From Planctomycetota bacterium (GTDB lineage: Bacteria; Planctomycetota; SZUA-567), in NCBI GenBank assembly GCA_031270145.1, contig JAISYD010000269.1, forward strand, positions 1 through 15,817: a stretch of 15,817 nucleotides of DNA, given 5' to 3'. The position numbers and the translations under genes were made by a program. A model generated the notes under the pieces. It ran no database searches and was not told the origin of the DNA. It was given only the letters and a program-made list of their open reading frames with translations. Positions 1 to 6,816 of this stretch are shown one piece after another. Position 1 is the first letter of the stretch, and the number at the start of each line of letters is the position of its first letter.

Positions 1-2
1 GC

Positions 3-2102
3 GCCCTTGATTCCATACTCCAAACCATGATGACCTCGCGCCTCCTAGAACTGACGGGAACCATGCGGAAAGGCGAGTCCCTGTTCATACCGATGCGCCT
101 GGAGCGCCTGACCCTGTGGAACAGCCCGCCCGAGGCGATCCTGTGCTTTTCCAACGCCCGCCGGGGCGGACAGGACAGCGTGATGGAGGGCGACGCGCTG
201 GCTCGGGACGCCGAGGGTCGGGCCGTCCTTGAGGTGGCCGGTTGCCTTACCCGCCAGACCAACCGCGAAGCCATGCTGCGGGAACTGCGCCGGGACGGGG
301 AGGGATTGCTCTACCACTTGCTTTGGCGGGAAGCGCCGCCGGTTTCCGCCGCCGCCGTGAAAACCGGGCGGGAGGCGGTTGCCTGCCTCCGACTGGGAGA
401 CGGTCCCCCGCCGCCCGAACTGGCGCGACTGCCCCGGGCGCCTGAAACGAATATTGCCGCTTTCCTGGCCGGGACGGACGGGAAGCCGGTACTTGTCCTG
501 GCGCATCTGCCGGGGACGGCCCGGGACGCCGGGCGGGAAATGCGCGAAGCGGCCGGGCTGTGGCGGATTTTGCGGGACTGCGCCAACGCCTCCTCCCCGC
601 CGCGCCTCCACCTGCTCACCCGCGGCCTGGCCGCCGAGGCGGACGGGCCGGGCGAAACCGGCGGGGCGGGCTTGGCCGGCGCCTCGTTGCCGGGCTTGGC
701 CGCCTCCTTCGCCCTGGAGCATCCCGGCCTCCTGGTTTCTGTGATCGATTTGCCCCTGGTCCCGGAAAGGGGCGATTATTCCAGGGCGCTCGACTACTGC
801 CTTTCCCTCGGAGACGCCCTGGCCGAGCCGGCCAGCCTGGCCCTGCGGCGCGGGAAAATCCTTTCCTGCCGCTTGGCCGCGGCCAAGCCGCCGCGGCGGA
901 CGGCGGATGTCGATTATTCCGGGACCCACCTCGTCAGCGGCGGTACCGGGGCGCTGGGCCTGAAGACCGCCCTCTGGCTGGCCGAACACGGGGCGGCTTG
1001 CTTGGCCCTGCTCTCCCGCTCCGGCGGATCGGCCGGGGCGCTGGCCGAAACGGCACAGCGCGTCCGGGCCGCGGGCTGCCGCCTTCTGACGCTCAAGGGC
1101 GATGTGAGCGACGAGGGCGATTTGCGCGCCGCCCTGGCCCGCGTCCGGGCCGAGGCGCCCCCCCTGCGCGGCGTCTTCCACGCCGCCGGGGCGCGGGATG
1201 ACGGTTTGCTGATCAATTTGAGCGAGGAACGGCTGTTGCGGGTCCTGCGCCCGAAAATCCAGGGGGCAATCCTGCTGGATCGCCTGACCCGGGAGGACGG
1301 GTTGAATTTCTTCGTCTGCTATTCCTCGGCCGGAAGCCTGCTCGGCAGCGGCGGTCAGGCCGCCTACAATGCGGCCAACCATTTCCTCAACGCCCTGTGC
1401 CGCGCCCGGCGGCGGGACGGCCTTGCCGCCGCCGCCCCCTGTTTCGGCCCCTGGGCCGAGGGCGGCATGGCCGACGACGCCAGGGTCGGCGCCAATCTGC
1501 GGCAACAGGGCATACGGCCCCTGTCGGGAGGCGACGCCCTGTCCGCCATGTTCGCCGGATTGGCCGGTCCTTCGGCCGTTTACGGAATCATGGATATGGA
1601 TTGGCCGCTCTTCGCCTCCCGGCGGAATATCGACCCGCGGGGCTTTTTCAGCCTGGCGGCGGCGCGGACGCCCGGCCCGGCCGCGAAGCCGGTCGAGGCC
1701 GGCGCCTCGGCTCCGATTGATTTTTTCGCCGGGGCGCGCCGGGCGGACGGCGGGCTGGATCGGGCGGCGACCCTGGAGGGGTTGCGGCGCCAGGTGGCCA
1801 GCCTCCTGGGGCAGGGCGATTTCACCCTGATCGCGCCGGACAAGCCCATCATGGATTATGGCTTCGATTCCCTGATGGCGGTGCGCTTCAGCGACGCGGT
1901 CGGCAAGGCGCTGGGATTGCGCGTCCCGGTGTCGGTCGCCTTCGAGTTGCCGACCCTGGATAAAATTTGCGCTTGGCTTTGCGCCAAGGCCGGCCAGGAT
2001 CAAGCGGCCGGGCCGGCCGAAAAAACGGCGCCCAGTCCGGAACGTCTCGGCCCGGCGAAACGGCCGGGCTGGCTCAGCGCCCTGTTTGACGGTCCGCCGT
2101 GA
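3..2102 (+). CDS. Modular type I polyketide synthase, C-terminal part (DH tail, KR, ACP); 5' end outside window
   Basis: This is the end of a polyketide synthase module. The frame is open to the left edge, and the first codons read ALDSILQ, the DxxxQ motif of a dehydratase domain, so the first ATG at 27 is internal. Numbering from that Met, the DH tail covers about 1-95. A structural KR half follows to about 290. The catalytic KR has the NADPH loop GGTGALG (305-311), Lys410, Ser434 and Tyr447. The RDD at 390-392 fits the LDD-type motif of B-type ketoreductases. An acyl carrier protein lies at about 585-652, with the phosphopantetheine serine in GFDSL (Ser615). No thioesterase domain follows; only a Pro/Ala-rich tail of about 35 residues closes the protein. 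The next gene, a discrete thioesterase, overlaps its stop codon. KS and AT domains would lie upstream, so the product cannot be inferred. Confidence 0.93.
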   Translation, partial: ALDSILQTMMTSRLLELTGTMRKGESLFIPMRLERLTLWNSPPEAILCFSNARRGGQDSVMEGDALARDAEGRAVLEVAGCLTRQTNREAMLRELRRDGEGLLYHLLWREAPPVSAAAVKTGREAVACLRLGDGPPPPELARLPRAPETNIAAFLAGTDGKPVLVLAHLPGTARDAGREMREAAGLWRILRDCANASSPPRLHLLTRGLAAEADGPGETGGAGLAGASLPGLAASFALEHPGLLVSVIDLPLVPERGDYSRALDYCLSLGDALAEPASLALRRGKILSCRLAAAKPPRRTADVDYSGTHLVSGGTGALGLKTALWLAEHGAACLALLSRSGGSAGALAETAQRVRAAGCRLLTLKGDVSDEGDLRAALARVRAEAPPLRGVFHAAGARDDGLLINLSEERLLRVLRPKIQGAILLDRLTREDGLNFFVCYSSAGSLLGSGGQAAYNAANHFLNALCRARRRDGLAAAAPCFGPWAEGGMADDARVGANLRQQGIRPLSGGDALSAMFAGLAGPSAVYGIMDMDWPLFASRRNIDPRGFFSLAAARTPGPAAKPVEAGASAPIDFFAGARRADGGLDRAATLEGLRRQVASLLGQGDFTLIAPDKPIMDYGFDSLMAVRFSDAVGKALGLRVPVSVAFELPTLDKICAWLCAKAGQDQAAGPAEKTAPSPERLGPAKRPGWLSALFDGPP

Positions 2103-2827
2103 TGGCCAGGCCGTTCTTTTTCCTGCTGCCGCACGCCGGCGGCAACGCCGGACGTTACGCCGCGCTTTTCCCGGCCCTCGCCGGAAAAACCCACCTCACC
2201 CCCCTGGATTTGCCGGGGCATGGGGTGCGCGGCCGCGAGGCTCCGCTGACGCGGCTGCCGGATATGGTCAATTCCATGCTGGACAGCGTGCGCGTCGCGC
2301 TGGCCGGCGCTCCCGACGCCGGCTGCGTTTTGTTCGGGCATAGCATGGGAGCGCTTATCTCCTATTTGCTGGCGCTGGAGCTTGTCCGGGAGGGCCGGCC
2401 TCCCCGGCATTTGTTCCTTTCCAGCGGTTTTCCGCCCGGGCGTTGCGGCGCGCCGCCGGGCTTGGACAAGCTTTCCGACCGGGATTTCTGGGCGGCCTGC
2501 GCCAGGCGCTTTGGCGGCATTTCCGGGGAAGCCCTGGCCAGCCCCGAGCTCAGGGATTATTTCGTCCCGTTGTTGCGGGCCGACATTGGCGCGATCCTGG
2601 CTTATACGCCGGCGCCGGCGCCGGCGCTGGCCGTGCCGGTGAGCCTGCTCCACGGCGAGCGGGACATCGTGGAGGCGGCGGATTTGCGGGAATGGCGCGG
2701 CTGGTGCGGCGGGGATTTCCGCCAGGCCGGTTTCCCGGGCGATCATTTTTACCTGTTCGCCTCCGGACCCGCGGTTGAGGCGTTTGTGCTGGAAAGGCTG
2801 TTCGGCCGGCCCCCGGCGGAAGGGTGA
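2102..2827 (+). CDS. Type II thioesterase (alpha/beta hydrolase, GrsT/RifR-like) of the polyketide cluster
   Basis: This discrete thioesterase probably hydrolyses acyl chains from the ACP of the adjacent synthase, either to edit stalled chains or to release product. It begins with the LPHAGG motif typical of the family, has the nucleophile elbow GHSMG (Ser near residue 81), an acid in HGERD (Asp near 188) and the catalytic His in GDHFYLF (near 215). Its 241 residues match the family's usual length. I chose ATG 2102, which overlaps the synthase stop as TGATG. GTG 2099 would give a four-base overlap and one more residue. Such overlap implies translational coupling with the synthase. Because the synthase has no C-terminal TE domain, this protein could be the releasing enzyme, but other modules or genes outside the window could do that. 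Confidence 0.9.
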   Translation: MARPFFFLLPHAGGNAGRYAALFPALAGKTHLTPLDLPGHGVRGREAPLTRLPDMVNSMLDSVRVALAGAPDAGCVLFGHSMGALISYLLALELVREGRPPRHLFLSSGFPPGRCGAPPGLDKLSDRDFWAACARRFGGISGEALASPELRDYFVPLLRADIGAILAYTPAPAPALAVPVSLLHGERDIVEAADLREWRGWCGGDFRQAGFPGDHFYLFASGPAVEAFVLERLFGRPPAEG

Positions 2828-2852
2828 AAAAACGGCGCCGGCGATTTTCCGG

Positions 2853-2880
2853 TTGCTGTTTGCTCCGGGAACGCTAATAT
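2853..2880 (+). promoter_or_regulatory. Weak candidate promoter for the small membrane protein-larB operon
   Basis: TTGCTG (2853-2858) and TAATAT (2875-2880) are separated by 16 bases in the AT-richer part of the 113-base gap after the thioesterase. Each box matches the sigma70 consensus only partly. Its position, between two functionally unrelated gene groups, makes a promoter here likely, but the exact boxes are uncertain. A short CCGGG/CCCGG inverted repeat follows near 2904-2917 without a T-run. Confidence 0.3.
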
Positions 2881-2940
2881 TTCATACGGTTGTGATTGAC
2901 GCGGCCGGGAAGTCCCGGATCCGCCGACGCGGAGCGCGGC

Positions 2941-3138
2941 ATGAACAGCGCGATGGGCTGGTTTTGCCTGATTGTCACCATGTTGTTCGCCGCCGGCGTC
3001 TGGTTCGCCTATCTAATCCGCATTGTGCTCAACGACGAGGTGGTGCAGGAAAAAAAGCGCCGGCGCGCCCGCGACCGGGAGTTGGCCCGGCGCCTGGCCG
3101 AGGACAAGGCGGCGAAAAGGAGGCGCCGGCGCCGCTGA
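2941..3138 (+). CDS. Small single-pass membrane protein with Arg/Lys-rich tail, unknown function
   Basis: The 65-residue product has one hydrophobic segment at about residues 5-27 (starting MGWFCLIV). A strongly basic, probably helical tail follows, with many Arg, Lys and Glu residues and a final run of six Arg. By the positive-inside rule the tail should sit in the cytoplasm. I do not recognise the family. The start is ATG 2941, with GGAG at 2931-2934; an in-frame TTG at 2896 has no good ribosome site. The gene lies 21 bases upstream of larB and is probably co-transcribed with it. The run of CGC/CGG codons at the end could be read as a shadow of GC-rich DNA, but the good start site and clear membrane helix favour a real gene. 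Confidence 0.6.
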   Translation: MNSAMGWFCLIVTMLFAAGVWFAYLIRIVLNDEVVQEKKRRRARDRELARRLAEDKAAKRRRRRR

Positions 3139-3159
3139 CGCGCCCGGGCCGCGGGAGAG

Positions 3160-3894
3160 GTGGTGACGGGGAAGATTTTGGCCGACCGCGAGCTTGAGAT
3201 CCGGGATGCCTCGGGTTTTGTCTTGGCGCGTCTGGATATTGACCGCGAAACGCGTTCCGGCGCGCCGGAGGCGGTTTTCGCCCAGGGCAAGACCGCGGCC
3301 GAGACCCTGGCCGTCGCCGAGGCGCTGGTGGCGAAACAAGGGTATGCCCTGGTGACTCGGGCCGAGCCGGAAACCCTGCTCGCCCTCCGGGTGCGCTGGC
3401 CGGATCTCCGTACTGCGGCCCATGCCGGGACGGCCCTGGCGGGAAGCCCGCCGGCCGTGCTTCCCGGCGGCCCCTGGGTAGGCATCGCCGTCGCCGGGAC
3501 GTCCGATTTGCCGGTGGCCGAGGAAGCCGCCGTTACCCTGGAGTCGCTGGGGCTGGAGTCGCGCGTCGTCTCGGATGTCGGGGTGGCCGGGCTGCACCGC
3601 CTGCTGCGGCAACTGGACGCGCTTCGCCAGGCCGCGGTCATCCTGGCGGTGGCCGGCATGGAGGGGGCGCTTCCAAGCGTCCTGGCCGGCCTGACCCCGG
3701 CCCCGGTGGTGGCGGTGCCCACCTCGGTCGGTTACGGCGCCTCGCTGGGCGGGCTTTCGGCTTTGCTGGGGATGCTTAACAGCTGCTCCCCGGGAATCAC
3801 GGTTGTGAACATCGACAATGGTTTCGGCGCCGCCGTGGCGGCGTCGCGCATGATCAGGCATTCATGTGGAACGGGAAAGGCGAGGCAAGCATGA
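3160..3894 (+). CDS. larB: LarB, nickel-pincer cofactor biosynthesis (pyridinium-3,5-biscarboxylic acid mononucleotide synthase)
   Basis: LarB carboxylates and hydrolyses nicotinic acid adenine dinucleotide in the first step to the nickel-pincer nucleotide of lactate racemase and related enzymes. The C-terminal two thirds is the PurE-like domain, with AGTSDLPVAEEA (112-123), VAGMEGALPS (164-173), PTSVGYGAS (187-195) and MLNSCSPG (205-212). Cys209 and Glu168 fall in the motifs that hold the essential Cys and Glu of characterised LarB. The N-terminal region carries the family signature RLDIDRETRSGAPE. The start is uncertain: GTG 3160 and GTG 3163 sit very close to the GGGAGAG at 3153-3159, and TTG 3178 has GGGGAAG before it. 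The stop overlaps nnrD as ATGA (3891-3894). No larC or larE is visible, so the rest of the pathway must be elsewhere if it operates. Confidence 0.92.
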   Translation: MVTGKILADRELEIRDASGFVLARLDIDRETRSGAPEAVFAQGKTAAETLAVAEALVAKQGYALVTRAEPETLLALRVRWPDLRTAAHAGTALAGSPPAVLPGGPWVGIAVAGTSDLPVAEEAAVTLESLGLESRVVSDVGVAGLHRLLRQLDALRQAAVILAVAGMEGALPSVLAGLTPAPVVAVPTSVGYGASLGGLSALLGMLNSCSPGITVVNIDNGFGAAVAASRMIRHSCGTGKARQA

Positions 3895-4784
3895 CGGACG
3901 AACCGACCAATCTTTCCGAAATCCCGCCCCTCCCTTCGCGGGATGGGATATCCCACAAGGGCGACGCCGGGCGGGTGCTGGTGATCGCCGGCTCGCTTGG
4001 CATGACCGGGGCGGGGGGGCTGGCCAGCCGTGCCTGCCTCAGGGCCGGGGCCGGGGTGGTGCTTTGGGCCATCCCAAAAAGCCTTAACGCCTCCTGCGAA
4101 TCCCTCACTCTGGAAGTGATAACCCTGCCAATCCCGGAGACGTCGTCCGGGGCGCCGGCGATGGAATCGCGGGAGATCCTGGTGGAGGCGGCACGGGAGG
4201 CCAACTGCGTCATCCTCGGGCCCGGCCTGCCGGTGGCCGGTGACACCGGAGAATTGATGCGCCTCCTGATCCCGGAGATCTACCCCCCCCTTATCCTCGA
4301 CGGCGGCGCCCTGACCGCCATCGGCGCCGACCTGATGGCCATCCGGAAACGCCAATCCCCCACCATCATCACGCCCCACCCCGGGGAAATGGCCCGCCTG
4401 GTGGGCAAAACCTCCGCGGCGGTGCAGGACAAGCGCTTGGATTTCGCGCTGAAATACGCCAAGCTCTCTGGAGCGGTGGTGGTCCTCAAGGGAATCGGGA
4501 CGGTGGTGAGCGACGGCGGCCGGGTATTTGTGAATCCCAGCGGCAATCCCGGCATGTCGACGGCCGGATCCGGCGACGTCCTGGCCGGGGTGATCGCCGC
4601 CTTGGTCGGCCAGAAAATGCCGCCTTTCGAGGCGGCCCAATTGGGGGTTTACCTGCACGGGCTGGCGGGGGATTTGGCCGCCGCGGAGTTGGGCCAGTAC
4701 GGCCTCATGGCCTCCGATCTGGTCAATAAGCTGCCCGCCGCCTTCCTGGCCCACGCCGAGCGGCGGGAAGGCGGCCAGGCATGA
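3891..4784 (+). CDS. nnrD: NnrD, ADP-dependent NAD(P)H-hydrate dehydratase (YjeF C-terminal type)
   Basis: This enzyme repairs damaged NAD(P)H by dehydrating the S-hydrate back to NAD(P)H at the expense of a nucleotide. It has a ribokinase-like fold: HKGDAGRVLVIAGS at 22-35, the TPHPGEMARL motif at 161-170 and the nucleotide/catalytic loop AGSGDVLAG at 225-233, with Asp229 as the likely base. The usual DADAL stretch reads DGGAL (137-141). The 297 residues cover only the dehydratase; the YjeF N-terminal epimerase domain is absent and not seen elsewhere in the window. I chose ATG 3891, with GAGG at 3882-3885 and an ATGA overlap with larB, over ATG 3864. Its own stop overlaps the next gene as ATGA (4781-4784). 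Co-occurrence with larB, which consumes a nicotinate dinucleotide, is suggestive but may be housekeeping. Confidence 0.93.
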   Translation: MTDEPTNLSEIPPLPSRDGISHKGDAGRVLVIAGSLGMTGAGGLASRACLRAGAGVVLWAIPKSLNASCESLTLEVITLPIPETSSGAPAMESREILVEAAREANCVILGPGLPVAGDTGELMRLLIPEIYPPLILDGGALTAIGADLMAIRKRQSPTIITPHPGEMARLVGKTSAAVQDKRLDFALKYAKLSGAVVVLKGIGTVVSDGGRVFVNPSGNPGMSTAGSGDVLAGVIAALVGQKMPPFEAAQLGVYLHGLAGDLAAAELGQYGLMASDLVNKLPAAFLAHAERREGGQA

Positions 4785-5788
4785 TCCGGCAAGTGCTTTT
4801 CTCCCCCCCGGGCGACCGCCTTTCCTTTCCCCGGGCCGGGCTGGTGGAGTGGCTGGCGCCGCTGGGTAACTGGATCGAGGCCGGCGATCCGCTTTGCCTA
4901 TACGAGATCGACAAGGCCATCGCCTCCTTTCCGTCCCCCGTTTCCGGGTTTGTCCGGCGGATCCTGGCGGACGAGGGCGGCCGCTTTTCCCAGGGCGACG
5001 TCTTGGCCCTGTTGGCGGATTCACTGGACGAGGGCCTGCCCGGGACGGCGGCGCCCGCCATCGCGTCCCAGGACAGCCCGGACGTTTTCGACTGGAACGA
5101 GATAGACAACCGGGAGGGCGGCCCGGAGCCGTTGGGCATCATGCGGCGGACCATCGCCCAGCGGATGGCCATGTCGAAACGGCACATTCCCTGTTTCTAT
5201 CTAACCACCGCCGTCGACATGACCTCGGCTCGCGCCCGCCGATCCGGTATGCGCCAGACCGGCGGCAAGGCGGCCACCTTCAACGATATGGCGATCAAGG
5301 CGTCGGCCCTGGCCTTGGCGAAAAATCCCCGGGCGGCGGCGATCTACAGCCCGGCCGGGCTGATCCGCCGCCAGGACCTCAACATCGGCTTCGCCGCCGC
5401 CCTTCCCGACGAGGGGCTGGTGGTGCCGGTGGTGCGGCGGGCGGATCGGAAATCGCTTGATGAGATAACCGCCGAGACGCGGGAATTGGCGGAGCGGGCC
5501 AAAAAGGGCGAGCTCCGCCCCGAGGACTGCGCTGGCGGGGTGTTCAGCGTTTCCTATCTCGGCTCCTACGAGGTGGAGTCGTTCGCCGCCATCGTGAATC
5601 CGGGCGAGGCCGCCATCGCCGCCATGGGCAAAACCATCGACACGCCGGTGGCGCTGGACGGCCAGATGGCGATCCGCCCCATCGCCCGGATAACCCTTTC
5701 CTGCGACCATCGCTCCATCGACGGCGATTTGGCCGCCAGGTTGGCCGGAAGCATCAAGCGCTTTTTGGAGCACGCGGAGGAATTATAG
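4781..5788 (+). CDS. Stand-alone lipoyl-E2 acyltransferase of the 2-oxoacid dehydrogenase family
   Basis: The protein resembles the dihydrolipoamide acyltransferase core of pyruvate and branched-chain dehydrogenase complexes. Residues 1-80 form a lipoyl domain, with the modifiable lysine in EIDKA (Lys45). The catalytic domain spans about 118-333 and ends with the CoA-acyltransferase motif SCDHRSIDG (His310, Asp314). A normal E2 has a peripheral-subunit-binding domain between these, which docks E1 and E3. Here the linker (about 81-117) is short and Asp/Pro/Gly-rich, with no recognisable such domain. That makes the protein short for an E2 at 335 residues. No E1 or E3 gene lies near. It follows nnrD with an ATGA overlap and is followed by a terminator, so it is the last gene of the larB operon. 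The acyl group is unknown. Confidence 0.85.
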   Translation: MIRQVLFSPPGDRLSFPRAGLVEWLAPLGNWIEAGDPLCLYEIDKAIASFPSPVSGFVRRILADEGGRFSQGDVLALLADSLDEGLPGTAAPAIASQDSPDVFDWNEIDNREGGPEPLGIMRRTIAQRMAMSKRHIPCFYLTTAVDMTSARARRSGMRQTGGKAATFNDMAIKASALALAKNPRAAAIYSPAGLIRRQDLNIGFAAALPDEGLVVPVVRRADRKSLDEITAETRELAERAKKGELRPEDCAGGVFSVSYLGSYEVESFAAIVNPGEAAIAAMGKTIDTPVALDGQMAIRPIARITLSCDHRSIDGDLAARLAGSIKRFLEHAEEL

Positions 5789-5794
5789 CTGATT

Positions 5795-5837
5795 GGCGGG
5801 AACAACCCTGGAAATGTCCCGGTCCCGTCGTTTTTTT
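5795..5837 (+). terminator. Rho-independent terminator after the E2 gene
   Basis: GGCGGGA (5795-5801) can pair with TCCCGTC (5823-5829), with one G-T wobble, and a run of seven T (5831-5837) follows after a single G. It lies seven bases after the E2 stop and before tpiA, so it should end the larB-nnrD-E2 transcript. The loop is long (21 bases), which lowers certainty. Confidence 0.6.
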
Positions 5838-5865
5838 GACTCGCCCCTGTATGGAAAGGAACGAC

Positions 5866-6621
5866 ATGCGCAAACCCTTCATCTGCGGCAATTGGAAGAT
5901 GTACAAAACCGTGGCTGAGGCCGTGGCCTTCGTCAACGCGGCCAAAGGGCTGGTGGCCGGCGCCGCCGGCGTCGAAATCGGCATTGGCGCCCCCGCCACC
6001 GCCTTGAAAGCGCTGGCCGACGCGGCCAAGGGTACGAACATCCGCGTCGGCGGTGAAAATTGCCATTGGGAAAAGGAGGGCGCCTTCACCGGCGAAATCT
6101 CCCCCGGCATGCTCGCCGAGGCCGGTTGCTCCTTCGTCATCATTGGCCACTCCGAGCGGCGCCAGTATTTCGGCGAGACGGACGGGACGGTCAACAAGAA
6201 GATCAAGGCCGCCCTGGCCAATGGGCTGGACGTCATTCTGTGCTGCGGCGAGACCCTGGCGGAGCGCGAGGCTGGCAAAACTTCCCAGGTGGTGGATGGC
6301 CACGTCAAGAACGGTTTAGCCGGTCTTGACGCCGGCCAAATGGCGAAAATCGTCATCGCTTACGAGCCGGTGTGGGCGATCGGCACCGGCAGGACCGCCG
6401 CCCCGGCCCAGGCCCAGGAGGTTCACGCCGGCATCCGCAAGCTCCTGACCGATCTTTTCGGCAGGGAGGTGGCCGAGGGCGTCAGGATCCAGTATGGCGG
6501 ATCGGTGAAGCCTGAGAACGTGAAAGAAATCATGTCCCAGCCGGATGTGGACGGAGCGCTTGTGGGGGGCGCTAGCCTGAAGCCCGAGTCCTTCGCCCAA
6601 CTGGTGAATTACCAGGGCTGA
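5866..6621 (+). CDS. tpiA: Triosephosphate isomerase
   Basis: TpiA interconverts dihydroxyacetone phosphate and glyceraldehyde 3-phosphate in glycolysis and gluconeogenesis. The 251-residue chain has every diagnostic element: GNWKM with Lys11, IGHSERR with the electrophile His95, AYEPVWAIGTG with the base Glu167 in the flexible-loop signature, and YGGSVKPEN and GALVGGASL for phosphate binding. The start is ATG 5866, with GGAAAGGA at 5853-5860. An upstream in-frame TTG at 5836 lies at the end of the preceding terminator and is rejected. The gene stands between two terminators and appears to be its own unit. I could not pick out a clear promoter in the short gap before it. Confidence 0.97.
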   Translation: MRKPFICGNWKMYKTVAEAVAFVNAAKGLVAGAAGVEIGIGAPATALKALADAAKGTNIRVGGENCHWEKEGAFTGEISPGMLAEAGCSFVIIGHSERRQYFGETDGTVNKKIKAALANGLDVILCCGETLAEREAGKTSQVVDGHVKNGLAGLDAGQMAKIVIAYEPVWAIGTGRTAAPAQAQEVHAGIRKLLTDLFGREVAEGVRIQYGGSVKPENVKEIMSQPDVDGALVGGASLKPESFAQLVNYQG

Positions 6622-6660
6622 TGTGCGCCCTGTCTATTCGAAACGCGAGGCTTCGGCCTT

Positions 6661-6698
6661 GGCGGCGTCGCGAGGATGGTTTGGCGCCGCCCCTTTTT
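6661..6698 (+). terminator. Rho-independent terminator after tpiA
   Basis: GGCGGCG (6661-6667) pairs perfectly with CGCCGCC (6685-6691) around a 17-base loop, followed by CC and five T (6694-6698). It separates tpiA from the cysM-encapsulin operon. Confidence 0.7.
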
Positions 6699-6733
6699 AT
6701 CGCCCAACGCGGATTATTCGTAAAAAAAAAGGC

Positions 6734-6773
6734 TTGACAAAAACGGATTGAATTTTATCATATTAAACATATG
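6734..6773 (+). promoter_or_regulatory. Near-consensus sigma70 promoter with overlapping inverted repeat, upstream of cysM
   Basis: TTGACA (6734-6739) matches the -35 consensus exactly. TATCAT (6756-6761) after 16 bases is a good -10, giving a start near 6768 and a leader of roughly 48 bases. An inverted repeat CATAT-TAAAC-ATATG (6759-6773) overlaps the -10 box and the start point, where a repressor could block polymerase. The whole stretch is AT-rich against its GC-rich surroundings. The regulator is not visible; a sulfur- or redox-responsive one is a guess. Confidence 0.7.
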
Positions 6774-6816
6774 GGATTTTAAGTTTATGGATTGATTAAG
6801 TTGTCACGGACGCCGT

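Noticed and set aside
45..2003. Long open frame on the minus strand opposite the polyketide synthase
   Set aside because: It is rich in Gly, Arg, Gln and Pro with no recognisable domain, while the plus strand shows complete KR and ACP motifs. It is a GC-rich shadow.
2607..2628. Short GCCGGC-type hexamer repeat in the thioesterase gene
   Set aside because: It encodes a Pro-Ala run, stays in frame and is expected in GC-rich DNA; no sign of a functional repeat.
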